From: Pezicula radicicola | Taxonomy: Eukaryota > Ascomycota > Leotiomycetes > Helotiales > Dermateaceae | Assembly: GCA_003008705.1 (NCBI GenBank) | Contig: PDUO01000093.1 | Span: forward strand, 72,790 to 136,789 | Direction of reading: 5' to 3' | DNA length: 64,000 nt | Shown here: positions 35,574 to 47,218 of the stretch, piece by piece | Position numbering within the stretch: position 1 is the stretch's first letter | Layout: the number at the start of each line of letters is the position of its first letter | The notes under the pieces: model-generated | Seen by the model: the letters and a program-made list of their open reading frames with translations, nothing else | Database searches by the model: none | Told to the model about the DNA's origin: nothing | Program-made: the position numbers and the translations under genes

Positions 35574-36025
35574 CAGAACCCCTCCCCGCCGGATTATTCC
35601 TTGTCGGCTATATTAGTGATACTAAGATCTATCACTGTTTTTTCGGCCTCGTACTATAAGCCCTATAACTACAAGCCACCTGCCCTACAACTACAGGCTA
35701 TGTGCCCTATAAATATAGGCTATATACCCTATAATTACAGGCTACTTACCCTTTAATTATAGTAGTTGTAAAATAATACAAATACTACTATAGAGTACTA
35801 TTTAAATTTTTATAGAACTATATAGCCTATAGTTATAGGGCGTACAGCCTATAATTATAGGGTACATAACCTGTAGTTATAGGGTACATAGCCTGTAATT
35901 ATAGGCTATATACCCTATATACAGGTTTCTAAAGCAGCTACATTTTAGTCCCCGAATAAGCCTAGTTTTGCCAAGCATTTTGAAACCAAAATTGACAAGG
36001 AATAATCCGCCGGGGGGGGGTTCTG
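35574..36025. mobile_element. Tc1/mariner-type MITE with TA target duplication
   Basis: A 452-bp non-coding element is bounded by terminal inverted repeats of about 33 bp that start CAGAACCCC and end GGGGTTCTG. Mismatches fall mainly in the C/G run. TA dinucleotides flank both ends (35572-35573 and 36026-36027), the hallmark of Tc1/mariner insertion. The interior is made of many short direct and inverted copies of a TATAACTACAGGC-like unit, separated by short spacers, so the whole can fold extensively. No transposase frame exists, so it would depend on one elsewhere. Confidence 0.8.
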
Positions 36026-36027
36026 TA

Positions 36028-37114
36028 CTGGTCCATCTGGTCCACAAATGAAGAGAGTTCCCCCACATCTCCACAACCCTTTTAGTGGCGAGGGTTCCAT
36101 TTCCCCAGGATTGGCCCCATGATTGAAGAATGTTGCGGAATCAAAGACTGCAAACCGTAGGAGATTGTGTGTATTTTTAACATAATTATGATATTTCAGT
36201 GACGTCTTAATTTGTTCAATTTTATAGGTTCAACTGTTTGGGATGGCCGATTCATCAGCCTTACCACTTACCTGCAAATATGTCCCTATGACACAACTAG
36301 TCCTGATTATTCGCAGCAGATCATTCATGATCTACATGGTTGCTCGAATATTCTTCTCAAAATATGAGGGGTGAAGCACTGTCCATAGGTCATCTGTCGT
36401 CTTCTACGAATTCAGCAACGCAATTATAAAGAAGATAAAACTAAATGGTACCCTATTTATTCGGACAATTTTTACACAGAATTTCCTGTCCAATCCTGAT
36501 CATGAACTGGACACGAGACACTCATCTATGTAGATTGCGCCGCAAGGCTACCCAGAACTCTATGCAAACTAAGTCCGCCATATCCTCAAACACTTCCAGG
36601 ACTACTCTCGCCGTTCACTTTCGGTCGCACCAAAGTGCTCAGAAGGAGATCGCGGCAAATTTTGTGTCTCTGCTGTCTTGATCTATTAGTATTTGCCCAC
36701 ATTTTCGCCGGGTAAATAATGCTACATAGGCATGGAAAGCCACTTCACCTATTGAACACGTATTCTCCTGTATACAGACAGTGTTCTTAACCGCTGTAGT
36801 CAACTGAACTGATTTCAACGACCTACCCACTCAATACAATCGTATATACTCGCCCCTCTGCTCATGATGATAACACTGTCGGCTGATGCCGAGCTAATCA
36901 ACTCGGATATTGCCCGCGACTTGATTTCACGGCAATTATGCACTACTTAAACCGAGAATCGGTAGTATCGGGTAAAGCAGTGGTCTAGTCTTAAATAATA
37001 AATAGCAATGCTCAAAGGAAGATTTCTAATCTCTAGATCATATCTTGATTCTTATATTCTATGTCATTACATAAATATTAAATTCGCACTTCACATATAT
37101 TTCCTCTCGACTCC
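36028..37114. other. Upstream region of the second BVMO
   Basis: About 1.1 kb runs between the MITE and the BVMO start. A plus-strand frame at 36445-36681 has no recognisable motif. The TCGG-N6-CCGA site at 36879 is the only regulatory candidate. Confidence 0.4.
36879..36892. promoter_or_regulatory. TCGG-N6-CCGA palindrome
   Basis: TCGGCTGATGCCGA lies about 220 bp upstream of the second BVMO start. The arms and spacing match the sites at 18730 and 40868. Confidence 0.4.
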
Positions 37115-38885
37115 ATGACGTCTCCCAAAGTTGCTGATTATGATGCCATCGTCGTTGGCGCTGGATTCAGTGGAATTCGGTCGTTATGGGAGCTTGGTCA
37201 ACTTGGCCTGACCGTGAAGTGCTTTGAGGCTGGATCAGATGTTGGTGGTGCATGGTACTGGAATCGCTATCCTGGAGCCCGAACCGATAGCGAAGCATGG
37301 GTCTATGCTATGAACTTTATACCAGGGCTGAGGGATGAATGGAATTATAGTGAACGCTATCCTTCCCAGCAAGAGGTTCAGCGTTACTTGAGTAAAGTTG
37401 TTGGTCAGTTGTTTCCTTCTCCAGTTGTTTTCCAAAATTGGATGGCCGAGGGTTCTCTATCTAACGCCGAAAACAGACCGCTTCGAGCTGCGCAAGTATA
37501 TCGAGTTTGATACTCATATCCAGGCTGCACATTACAGCGACAGCGAGAACATCTGGACGATAACCACGGCATCTGGATTATCCAAGACCTGCCGCTACTT
37601 CCTAGCCGCTTCTGGGCCTTTGTCAGTCGCAAAGGCCCCACCTTTTGCTGGGCTCAAATCGTATACTGGTGAATGGTACCAGGCATCTAGTTGGCCCACT
37701 CAGCAGGTCGACTTCCATGGTAAGCGTGTTGCAATCATTGGCACAGGTGCCACAGGAGTCCAGATCGTCCCCAAGGTTGCTCATGTAGCAAAGGAGTTAA
37801 CGGTGTTCCAACGAACACCGAATTATGTGCTTCCTGGCCGAAACTATGCCATCGATGAAGATCATGCCACCGAAATCAAGCAGAACTATGATACCACTTG
37901 GAACCACGCAAGTACGCACCCTTTCGGTGTTGCGATGACAGCATCAGGAAAAACTTCCAAGAGCGTGGCAGACACCGATAAGATCAAGCAAATTTTAGAC
38001 GCTGGCTGGGAATCCGGCGGCTTCCATTTTCAATTTGAGACCCTTGACGACCTTTTCACGAACCAGGAATCCAATGACATCGCTTCGGAATACCTTCGCC
38101 AGAAGATTAGCGCCATTGTAAAAGACCCCGATACGGCAAAAGTCCTCTCCCCAAAATACCCCTTTCTTTCTAAGCGTCCACCTTGTGGGCACTTCTACTA
38201 CGAGGCATTCAATCGACCTAACGTTAAGCTGGTTGACTTAAGTCGAGAGGACATTGACATTTACGAAAAGGGGGTACGCACTAGCTCTGGGGTTGAGCAC
38301 GAAGTCGACATTATTATTTTCGCTCTAGGATTTGATGCCGCCACCGGTGCGCTTAGTGACATGGACGTAAGAGGCAGTGAAGATAAATCGCTGAAAGAAT
38401 GTTGGGCAAAGCGACTTCAAACTTTTGCTGGTGTCCTCGTCCCTGGATTTCCCAACATGTTCTTGGTTTGTGGACCTCACGTTCCTTTTGGAAATATGCC
38501 AGTTGTATTAGACATAGGAGTGAGCTGGATCGGCAAAACGCTTCGTCACATGGAGAAGAATAAACTTGAAAAGATCAACGTATCTCAGACAGCGGTGGAT
38601 GCCTGGTCTTCTCACCTCGACGATGAATTCAAGGCAACATTGTTTGCGGAATCTGCCAAATCATCTCGTGCTTGGTTCGTTGGCGCAAATATACCCGGTA
38701 AGGCTCTCAATGTCTTATTCTACTTTGGTGGCATCCCAACTTGGAGTGCTTGGCTCGAAAAAGAGACGAAGGCGGCGTGGGCAAGCATGGGATTTTCTCT
38801 CCTCACAGGCACGAATAGGGCGGGTGAACATCATCGGGTCAACTCACAAATCCAGACAGCGACCGATATCACATCACCTGCATGA
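37115..38885 (+). CDS. Baeyer-Villiger monooxygenase-like flavoprotein with altered fingerprint
   Basis: Two exons (37115-37403, 37477-38885) give 565 residues. The layout is that of cyclohexanone/steroid-type fungal BVMOs: FAD motif [28 protein letters not shown] motif [15 protein letters not shown] and a C-terminal [10 protein letters not shown]. The diagnostic motif, normally FxGxxxHxxxWP, reads [12 protein letters not shown], so Tyr159 replaces Phe and Gln165 replaces the conserved His. Related family members tolerate some variation, but the His is usually kept. It may therefore be a Baeyer-Villiger enzyme with unusual cofactor handling, or a flavoprotein with another oxidation such as hydroxylation. 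It is not a close duplicate of the first BVMO. TCGG-N6-CCGA lies upstream. Confidence 0.88.
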
Positions 38886-39055
38886 TTGCAGTTGTTCAGA
38901 GGCAAAGTAGTATAGAACTAAATTAACACGATTGTGCGCTTTGGACTGAAATTTGTCCCCGTGAAATTTATCATTAGACTGATTTCTAATGTAAGACAAA
39001 TTTCTGCTGTATTGATGCCACACTCTTCTCTACTACATACCACCCCTGCCACCAG

Positions 39056-40248
39056 TCACCTGCTAATGGTTATCGTCTGATTATTCGGACTGCAGTGATT
39101 CGAGCTTACCATAAGTGTCTGAGAATCCAGCCATTAGAATGCTTCTTGCTGCAAGTGATTTTTTGACTTACCTGTCCGGTTACATATGAGAATAGAGGAG
39201 AGACTATGGCTAGAATTGCCCGCCCGGCATCTGTGGGAGTTCCAATTCTTCTGAGTGGAATATCACCGACCCTATAAGTACAAGTGTGAGCTTTAGCCAA
39301 TAACATATGGGAACTTGAGCACACTGGCCATTTCTCTTCTTCATCGTAGCCACCATGAAATCCAACGGCATGCTTTGTACCATCTGGCCTTACTACATAC
39401 TCACCAGAGGGAGCTTGTGTAAGCCTGGTTCTGATGGCTCCGAAAGCGACAGCTGTGAAAAAAACATCAGCCCTATGGAGCTCGGAGGTCTTCTAGCAAG
39501 ATGCATACTATTTGCTCTCACCCCGTACTCCGGTCCCCATTCTTGAGCAACTGTTTTAGTTAGTCCTACCAATCCTGCTTTGGCCAAGGCATAACTAGCT
39601 TGTCCAGCGTTGCCGTAGATCCCGGATGTTGATGAAACATTGACGATTGATCTTGGCTCATCGTCCTTAACCATAAAGTATGGTGCTACTGCTCGAATGA
39701 GTTTGAACGGTGCCGTATTATGTAGTGAAATGATGGTGTCTTCGTCTGTTAGAATGAAATAGGAAGCTGCTAGATCGCGACGAAGGCTTACCCCACTGTT
39801 TGTCCTGAATCTTCTCAATCGGGTCATCCCATGCGTAACCTGCATTGTTGACGATGATATGCAGCTTCCCACCACCAAACTCAACAGCTTTTTGGACCAG
39901 ATTACTGATATCTTTATTGCTCGTAATATCTCCGACAACGGCAATTGCAGCGCCCCCATCAGAATTGATTGCCTGGGCGGTTTTTTCGGCTTTCGCTATC
40001 CTTAGCATCAGCATCATCATTTACTCTTGCTCTGATAATAAAGTACCGGCGTCGATGTCTGCAATTACGACCTTGCACCCCTCGCGTGCGAAAATTGCGG
40101 CAGTCTCAGCACCTATACCTTGAGCTGCGCCTGTGATTATAGCAGTCTGCCCTAATGTCCACAGTCAGCCTGCTCGTTATAGCAGTTCTGCATCAACAAT
40201 ACCCGTTAGCATCCCCTGCGGAAAGTTAAGTCGCGTACTAGCACTCAT
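39056..40248 (-). CDS. Short-chain dehydrogenase/reductase (3-oxoacyl reductase-like)
   Basis: At least six exons assemble from the ATG at 40248 to a stop at 39056. The N-terminal exon leads into TAIITGAAQGIG (cofactor loop) and VVIADID (NAD-type acidic end). Then come VNNAGYA, INVSSTSG with the catalytic Ser, and YALAK (Tyr-x3-Lys), so the triad is intact. The C-terminal part reads TPTDAGRAILAIVSPLFSYVTGQ followed, after an intron with a CAG/GTAAGT donor, by TLMVSSN. One stretch around 39270-39400 reads through in frame without clear homology and may hold an unresolved intron. The enzyme would oxidise a hydroxyl or reduce a ketone. It is convergent with the second BVMO (170 bp between stops), so a ketone supplied to that enzyme is a reasonable guess. 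Confidence 0.82.
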
Positions 40249-41469
40249 GGTTGTGCCTGTAGGTTGGACTATTAGGGAACTTTGCAACGGTGAGGATGAT
40301 TTGAACGGATTTCGAAACTGCTGAAATTGAAGGAATTAGGCAATATTCTCTAGTCATATACCAAAGGCCGAAAGAGTCGCGAGGTGCAAGAGTATTGGAG
40401 CGTGACAACATTTATATCGGTAAAACACTGAGAACATTGAGCCTATCAAGTAAGCTTGTACCTTTGAGCTGTAGAGCAGCTCCATGCTAGCGCCGGATAT
40501 GATCCGACTGCTCGGTAGTCAATGGAAGTGAAAGTCTGTCCACCTTTTCTGCACAGTCACATACAACCACTTGCCATATTGAATGGTATCTGTTACAGCA
40601 CTTATGTTCTTTCTATTATCGTCTGCTCTCATTCTGAAGATACTGTTAACCCAGCCTAACCTTGTTAGAAAATACTCTGCCGATCTGGCAAGACCTGGTC
40701 AATGTTCAAAGCGTGCGATACAGTTTAGTCATCATAGAGACATTTCACATAAAGGGCCAGATTTTGCTAGTGCAACCTGCTGTCAAAGGTATGAAAAGGC
40801 ATTAAAAGCTTCAATGATCGGAGCATGAACGGTAGATTACCCCACTGCCTCTGAGTGCTCACCAGGCTCGGCAATTGCCGACTGAGGTTAGTCGGCAACT
40901 ATTGAAGTCTATATCCGGAACCAATGCTAAAGGTTCGGAGATGCAACGAGTAATTTATTGCTCACCATTGTTTTGAGCGTGCTAGAAAGTTAGGTTGATA
41001 TAGGTACCTGCATACTGTGGAGTAGAAATTAAGGCAGCGAGCAAAACTTAAACCCCGGTACCTCGAAGTAACCTGTAAATCTCGAGATGATGCGCTTCAC
41101 TTCTGGCTGCATTTGATACTATGCTTGCAACGCTACTACAAGTTAATCTATTGCATTTGTAGCCAAACCTGTTCCTCGGCCTATGTGATCGGTTGAAATA
41201 CAGTACGTTATCAGCTTATACACTTAGGTTCAATTTCTTTTCAACGGTTTACCTCCCATCCAGGGTTCTGAAATATGGTAATGAACCGGAGATAACTCCC
41301 AAGTCATATCATGATAGAACCATTATTCGTTCCGCCATTAGTCCAGGAACTACAGGGCGAATCTGTACATTTCATTTCAGATAGAGCTTACGATAGTGCC
41401 AAAGTCGTCGACAGCTTCTTTTTCAGGTACAAATGGGGTCATGTATGTTCGTCTGTTGCAACTTCTTGA
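40249..41469. other. Intergenic, 1.2 kb, SDR upstream region
   Basis: This contains the SDR promoter and the 3' flank of the esterase. Candidate sites are TCGG-N6-CCGA at 40868 and CGG-N7-CCG near 40495. No gene was recognised. Confidence 0.4.
40868..40881. promoter_or_regulatory. Perfect 14-bp TCGG-N6-CCGA palindrome
   Basis: TCGGCAATTGCCGA is fully self-complementary and lies 620 bp upstream of the SDR start. It is the third and most perfect copy of the motif seen at 18730 and 36879. Confidence 0.42.
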
Positions 41470-42799
41470 TCAAGTTTTTGATGTATAGCACTCTCTTGGG
41501 CCTAAACTATCCACGGGCGTCACCAACTGTCTGATCCAATCCACAATGGTTTGCAAGTATGCAATTGAGTCTTGCAGCTCCGGATATAAATAAAACGCAT
41601 GTGGCATTCCTGGGTACACCCGAAGTGCCACCGGTACCCTACGGGACCAGGTCAGAAATTAGATCGTCAATGACAATGGACTTAATAAATAAAAATAAAA
41701 TGGACGTACCCGCATGTCTTTAGTTCTTCGGCATACGCAATACCCTCATCACGCAACGGATCTTTGCCAGCGACTTGAATGACTACAGGAAATCAGCTTT
41801 AGATGCTTGGGACGTGTGAAGGATTACTAACGAGTAGCCGGCAGGCCTTCAAGTGTTGAAGCTAGCAGAGGGCTCGCATTTGGATCCGCCTCAGCATTAG
41901 GAAGGTATTGGCTCCAAAACCAACGCATTCTGGCCGCGTCTACAATTTCTGAATCCTTGTTTTGCTCATAGCTTGTATATTCATATCTCGCAACTGGGAA
42001 ATGCGAAGGGTGGCAGGTGACTGGAATATTCAACACCTGCCCAATGATTCCGTGAACTCCCTCATCTCGAGCTCTTTGAGCTATCACTGCTGACTGAGGG
42101 CGAGCACAGTGGGATTAGAATTGGACTAGCAGGAAAGATACCGTGCTTATTCTTACAATGTTAGCTCCAGCGCTACCTCCACCGACAATTATCTTATCAG
42201 GATTGCAGCCTAAAAAGGGCGCATTATTTTTGCACTGTTCCAAATTAGTAATATGTTTCTATGTCCAAAAGCTCGTGCATGGGCCAATACCCATAAGAAG
42301 ACATCATAAGAATCATTGAGTGCATATGGGTACGGAAATTCGGGTGCTCTGCTGGAAAGTCAATCCTTATATAGCTACATCGTTAAATGTTGTGAATTTA
42401 CCTGCGATAATCAACACTGACGACAACTGCGTTGCATTTTGTCACTATGAGTCGATTCTGTGCTTCTTCGGTTTCTGGTGTACCGATGACCCAGCCTCCT
42501 CCGTGGACATTAAAAAATAGTAGAGCTGCATGCGGAGCAAGGATAGGTTTGTATATGCGAATCGATATTTTCGTACCATCCCTAACGGATACCTCATGTT
42601 GTGTGATATTTAGGTCTGTTCCTGGAATGGGAACATCTTCAGGTAGTGGTGGAGGCCGATATGGTACTTGACGGAATTCCTCAATCGGTAAAGCAAGTAA
42701 TTTGCGGGAAAGCTCATCTATTTGACCCTGTTTGAATGAGACAGTTTCCCAGGCAATGTTGGTCTCAGCAAAGTGAGTGTATTGTAAGTGAGGCGACAT
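41470..42799 (-). CDS. Alpha/beta hydrolase, HSL-type esterase/lipase
   Basis: A multi-exon gene of about 350 codons runs from the ATG at 42799 to TGA at 41470. It shows the oxyanion motif HGGGW, VVVSVDYR, the nucleophile elbow GGGSAGAN, the acid in GKDPLRDE and the catalytic His in GMPHAF, all in order across five introns. This marks the hormone-sensitive-lipase family, which hydrolyses short-chain esters or lactones. It could therefore open the ester made by a BVMO (inference). One problem: between RAFG (about 42250) and NPDKIIVGG no strong GT donor exists; the best available splice leaves an unusual nine-residue insertion. The gene may be slightly damaged or use an atypical site. Confidence 0.78.
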
Positions 42800-43397
42800 A
42801 ACTCAAAAGTACGAGCCTGCTTCAGGTCGTTGATTTACTACCAAGAAGTAGGAACGATTAAGAATAGTAGGAGAGAGTGTCTGATTCACACGGAAGAGAA
42901 TTTTAAAGTCAGTAGGTCCGTATACTAGCTGATGAACAGGGGGACAGACATACTTTCTGGTATATCCGATGATGTCCGGCAGTTTAAGGCAACGTTTTCC
43001 CTGATCATTCCTAGCCTCGGCCAACACCGTACGCCGGCCGTTGGGTGGAGAGACCGCCTTTCATCTAATCTTCGGTTTTCACCCTCTCTGGCGACATACT
43101 AGTTGGGTGCCGGGCTACACCGAATTTCTTAGGCGTTGTTGGATTTATTTACGTGATTCACCCGCCAACAGTATTCCAAACCTGGCATCACAGTAAAATA
43201 GAAAAATAATCCAGCATGAATTTCAATCTACAATATCAAAAGTCAAGAAACTATTGTTACAATCGCATCTTTCGAAGGCTTCATACCATTTACTCATGCT
43301 CAAAACCATGAATACCTGGAAGCAATCACACCTTCATCGCATTCTCGGGATGGTCGACAGCAATTCCTTCCCCCTTCTCGATTCCAGTTTCTTCATT
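42800..43397. other. Intergenic, esterase upstream region
   Basis: About 0.6 kb holds only short frames without motifs. It lies between the esterase start and the 3' end of the decayed transporter. Confidence 0.4.
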
Positions 43398-44810
43398 CTA
43401 ATTTAGACCAGCTTGCTCAATTTGGCGATGGCCTTCATCGTCCACAACCTCGTCTCCAAACACCGCACACAATTGTTCAAGGGTATAGCCTTTGGTCTGA
43501 CCGGGGTGTCAGCAATTCTGCTACATCATTAATTTGTGGAAACAACCATACCTCTGGGAAAAAGAAGAAGACAGTAAAGAACATCATGGTACTAGTGCAT
43601 ATAAATACGATATAAAAATAGTATCCTATGGTCGAAAGTGCCGACGAGGCAACCGCAGTCCAGAGAATCGAACTCAAGAAAAGGCCTTGCATTGAGAACG
43701 CAACTCCCTGGGCCCTGAGCTCAGTCGGGAAAATCTCAGAGGTATAAACGAAAGAGGCAGCCTCAATACCAATTGTGTAGCTGTTGCTTCGTTAGATCTC
43801 CTTTTCAATATATTGCGGATTGGAATTGCATACACCACAATGATCCTAAAAATGAAGAATGTTGCAGCTTTGTTTCTGGGAGTATCTGTACTAGCGAATA
43901 ACTTTGTCAAAATAGTCGCACCGATAAGTCTAATTGTAACAGCAAAATAGCCTCCCACTTCAGGGTAGGTATTAAGTTAGTCATTGATTACATTCATGTC
44001 TGAGGGTGGTTTGCTGTACTTAACTGCCGTCTCCTCCCCACTCTATCAACAATGAGGGCCCCAACGAGATTTCCTGCGCCATTGAAGAAAGTCCATATGC
44101 TGGCCATGACATCTGTCATGAAGGGACTAAAACCCAGCCTTGCATAGATGACTGGCGAGTATGCTAAGTGTGAACATTAGCAACGGAGTTGGTTTAGAGT
44201 GGAAGTAAGCGAGCACAAACTCAGAAGGACAAGGAGCCCACTGCATTGGGTGCCCATCATAGCTAAGAAACCAAGAATGAATCTCCGTCTCACAGAAGGT
44301 ATTTGCAACGCCTGCCAGGTTGTCATCTTCTTTTGCATCTCCAGGTCAATCTGGGCCTGTAGGATCTTGTATTCGTGTAGAGCGAATGTGTCTGCTGGGT
44401 CCTCATGGTCCTTGTGCAGCTTGATCATGATCGCCTTGGCCTCTTCACTCCTACCATGAGCATAGACTGGATAGAATCAGTGACATAGACTACCTAAGAA
44501 CAAGATCCTACTTACGCCATCTGGGGCTCTCTGGCATGATGAAGGTGAGGCAAATGAGAATCAGAGGAAAGAGGCATTGAATTGCTAAGGGAACTCTCCA
44601 AGATACTTGGCCTCCTTTTTCGAAGAAAGCAAGACCCATGAACTGCGCAACCATATTCCCGAAGCCTAGAGCAGAGCCTAGCAGACATTTAGTATGCAAA
44701 ACTTTACAACTTTGTTGAGCACATAGAAGGCATTTTACCGTGTAGCCCGACCATCAAACCTCGAGCATGTGGAGGTGCCAGTAAGAGATCGCAAAATGAC
44801 CATCTCGGTG
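43398..44810 (-). pseudogene. 5'-truncated MFS sugar transporter
   Basis: The 3' two thirds of a fungal sugar-porter can be assembled through several introns. The pieces are APPHARGLMVGLHG, SALGFGNMVAQF, IMPESPRW, AMMGTQCSG, ADRVGRRR-like (IVDRVGRRR), the SFVYTSEIFPTELRAQG signature, ending TKGYTLEQLCAVFGDE. Upstream of about 44810 the frame disagrees (an AITEM piece lies in another frame) and the first transmembrane spans are missing: the sequence preceding it has no hydrophobic segments. An intact upstream exon cannot be found before the divergent SDR at 45114. It is most likely a dead transporter. Confidence 0.68.
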
Positions 44811-45113
44811 ATCGCCGAGGGCAACCAACGGCGCCCCCCATCTCATGCCGGGATCCCGGTCTGAACAATGGAAGCGCGCCATCCCCTTTGGGGAGCTAGC
44901 TGGATATGCTGGGTTTCCCCAGCCAGCATGGTCGGTCCCACAGCCGTACTTGACCAACTCGGCGACAATCTCCATTTATGAGCTGGGTGTGCGTGTATAG
45001 CTCTGCACCGCTTGCTTCTCGTTCACATCGCAGATCTCGTCGAAATTTCTGAATGTTAGAGCCTATAGCTTGATAAACCTATCTTCACCTTACAGTATTA
45101 TTAGGCTCTCGGC

Positions 45114-46462
45114 ATGTCGATTCCAGAATACCAAGACCACGGGTCGTTGCAGATAACGTCTCCATTGAACATTGGCAATCTTGTGGGCAAGTCTGTCGTA
45201 ATAACTGGAGGTTGGAAATATATGTTTCCGTGAATTACTCACTCTCAGGCTAACGCGCGAGAAAGGTGCGAGTGGTCTGGGAAAAGCCTATGCGCAGATT
45301 TTCGCAAAAGCAGGGTAAGCATTATCTGGATATTGCCTGATCAATGAGACCAGTATGCTGATAACAAGTCAAAGCGCCTACATCACAATTGGTGATTTTA
45401 ATGAAAAAGCTGGTCATGAAACCGCAGCAGAACTTGCAGAGTAAGCTACCATCCCCTTCACCTCAAAACTCTCGCAAGAGATTAAGTGCATCACAGAAAG
45501 GCGCAGTTTGTCAAGTGCGATGTGCGCAACTGGGACGACCAAGTCCGCATGTTCGAGGCAGCTGTCAACAACTCACCCCACAAGAGTTGCGACATAGTCA
45601 TCGCCAATGCAGGGGTCGTCGGCGTAGATGACTTGTACCAACTTGAAGGTGAGTTCTGTAAGACGGAGACGCACTCGATATCGCCGTGCTGACGACGATG
45701 ACCCAGATCCCTTACTCCCTCCCGTGAAGCCAGATCTAAGAATTATCGAAATCAACCTTCTCGGCATGGTCTATACGACCAAACTCGCAATGCACTATTT
45801 CCGGCGCCAGGGACTGGAACCTGAACGAGATCGCTGTCTCATCCTCAAAGCGAGCGTCGCCGCTTATGTGGACCAGCCTGGTTCTCCACAGAAAGTACTT
45901 CGACAAGAACATGAGGAATTCATAGCTAATGCCATTCTAGGTACAATATCTCTAAGTGGGGAGCAAGGGGCTTGATGAGGAATCTTCGTCGCACTGCTTG
46001 GAAGGATAACATTCGTGTGAACCTCGTTGCGCCGTGGTAAGTCTACCTTATCCCATGATTTCGTGATCATTGGCCCTCAAGACGACAACATTATATTTAC
46101 ATTTGATGACTTGTAGGTTTGTTCGCACGCCGATTTTGGACCAGGGCATACAAGATTTCCTTGACGGGAAAGGGGTAGGATTTGCGACTGTTGATGATGC
46201 CTGTAGAGCCATGTTGAAAATCGCTTCGGATATGACTGTAAATGGTAAGTTTGATACAGATAACTTTATATGGATGCGGCTAACAATGATAGGCCGAGCG
46301 ATAGGTATCGTGCATCGGAAGGAGGCGCCAGAGGGCTACATGGACCTTGACCACGATGACTATAAGGAAGGAGACGCTTTAAAAGACTGGCAAGAGGTGG
46401 TTCTTGATACTGCCCTTCGGATAGTGGTATGTCTAACCCTTCACAAGCCTGTCTCATCATAA
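45114..46462 (+). CDS. SDR family oxidoreductase with a damaged splice donor
   Basis: The pieces assemble through about seven introns: VVITGGASGLGKAYA (cofactor loop), ITIGDFNE, FVKCDVRNWDD, IVIANAGVV, LILKASVAAY (Ser), YNISK (Tyr-x3-Lys), IRVNLVAPW, then GYMDLDHDDYKEGD near the end. This resembles the 15-hydroxyprostaglandin-dehydrogenase-like SDRs of fungi. The intron directly before YNISK should begin at 45891 but has GA where GT is required (CA/GAAAGTAC instead of CA/GTAAGTAC). The only usable acceptor further on would delete the catalytic Tyr and Lys. The gene is therefore either inactivated by one base change or uses a rare GA-AG intron. The 3' end may involve a further small intron after LRIV. 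Confidence 0.7.
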
Positions 46463-47218
46463 TTTCTAGACATCAAATCATATCTTAGTTCGAAACTAAC
46501 CAACTCTCTACAGGAATCATAATTGTACGTTCAGGTTCTCGGGGTAACGATTCCAAGAACGACGAAGATTTAAATAGAAAATCAAACCGCAATATTTTCT
46601 CGGAAAATGAAGGATGTTGTCTCTCAAGGCCAACCTTCACTCCGTGATCTGGGTTCCATATTTCAAACGTGTCAAAGTAATCGAGAATTCCTTCATTGAT
46701 GTAGATACGGCTGGCGTCATTGTTTCTTTGAAACGAATAGTGAAATATACACAATCACGATTCGCTGCAGTTCTAACTCTGCCCTTGATTTCTCAAAAGC
46801 TTTCCGTTAGACCTAAGCTATTGACTCAACTCGCATAACTTAAAAGTCGGAAGATTCGCCCTGCTTCGTGAACCAGAGAGTATACGTTGGGGTGAATTAT
46901 ATCGCATAGGTGAGATCAAACCGAATCTATCACTCATCAGGATAGTCCCTGCTCAGTCATCGACCAGCTTATTGGAAACGGTAGAGGAGGGAGGACTCTA
47001 TCTACAACTTGGATGTTGCTACCCCAAGCAGTTCTGCGACTTGAGGATGAACAAGCATCTTCTTTGTGGTAGTTTATATTATATTATTTATATTATTATC
47101 TATACTACGGCTATCCTAAATGACCCTTCTTAAGAGCGTTGAATTTTATAGATTATCTAGTTTATAGGACTACTCTAACTATAAATTGCGATATATAAAA
47201 TCCTTCATCTATCTTGAT
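46463..47218. other. Convergent intergenic region, nothing recognised
   Basis: This separates the 3' ends of the SDR and AtuA-like genes. A short AT-rich tract at 47080-47110 may serve polyadenylation. Confidence 0.4.

Noticed and set aside
35655..35935. Regularly spaced short repeats, at first glance like a CRISPR array
   Set aside because: The units are imperfect, occur in both orientations and lie within MITE terminal inverted repeats in a eukaryotic genome.
36445..36681. 78-codon plus-strand frame upstream of the second BVMO
   Set aside because: No recognisable domain, and the composition is ordinary intergenic.
40487..40505. CGG-N7-CCG near the SDR as part of the N8 motif set
   Set aside because: Spacing differs by one, which usually abolishes recognition by the same Zn2Cys6 dimer; treated as chance.
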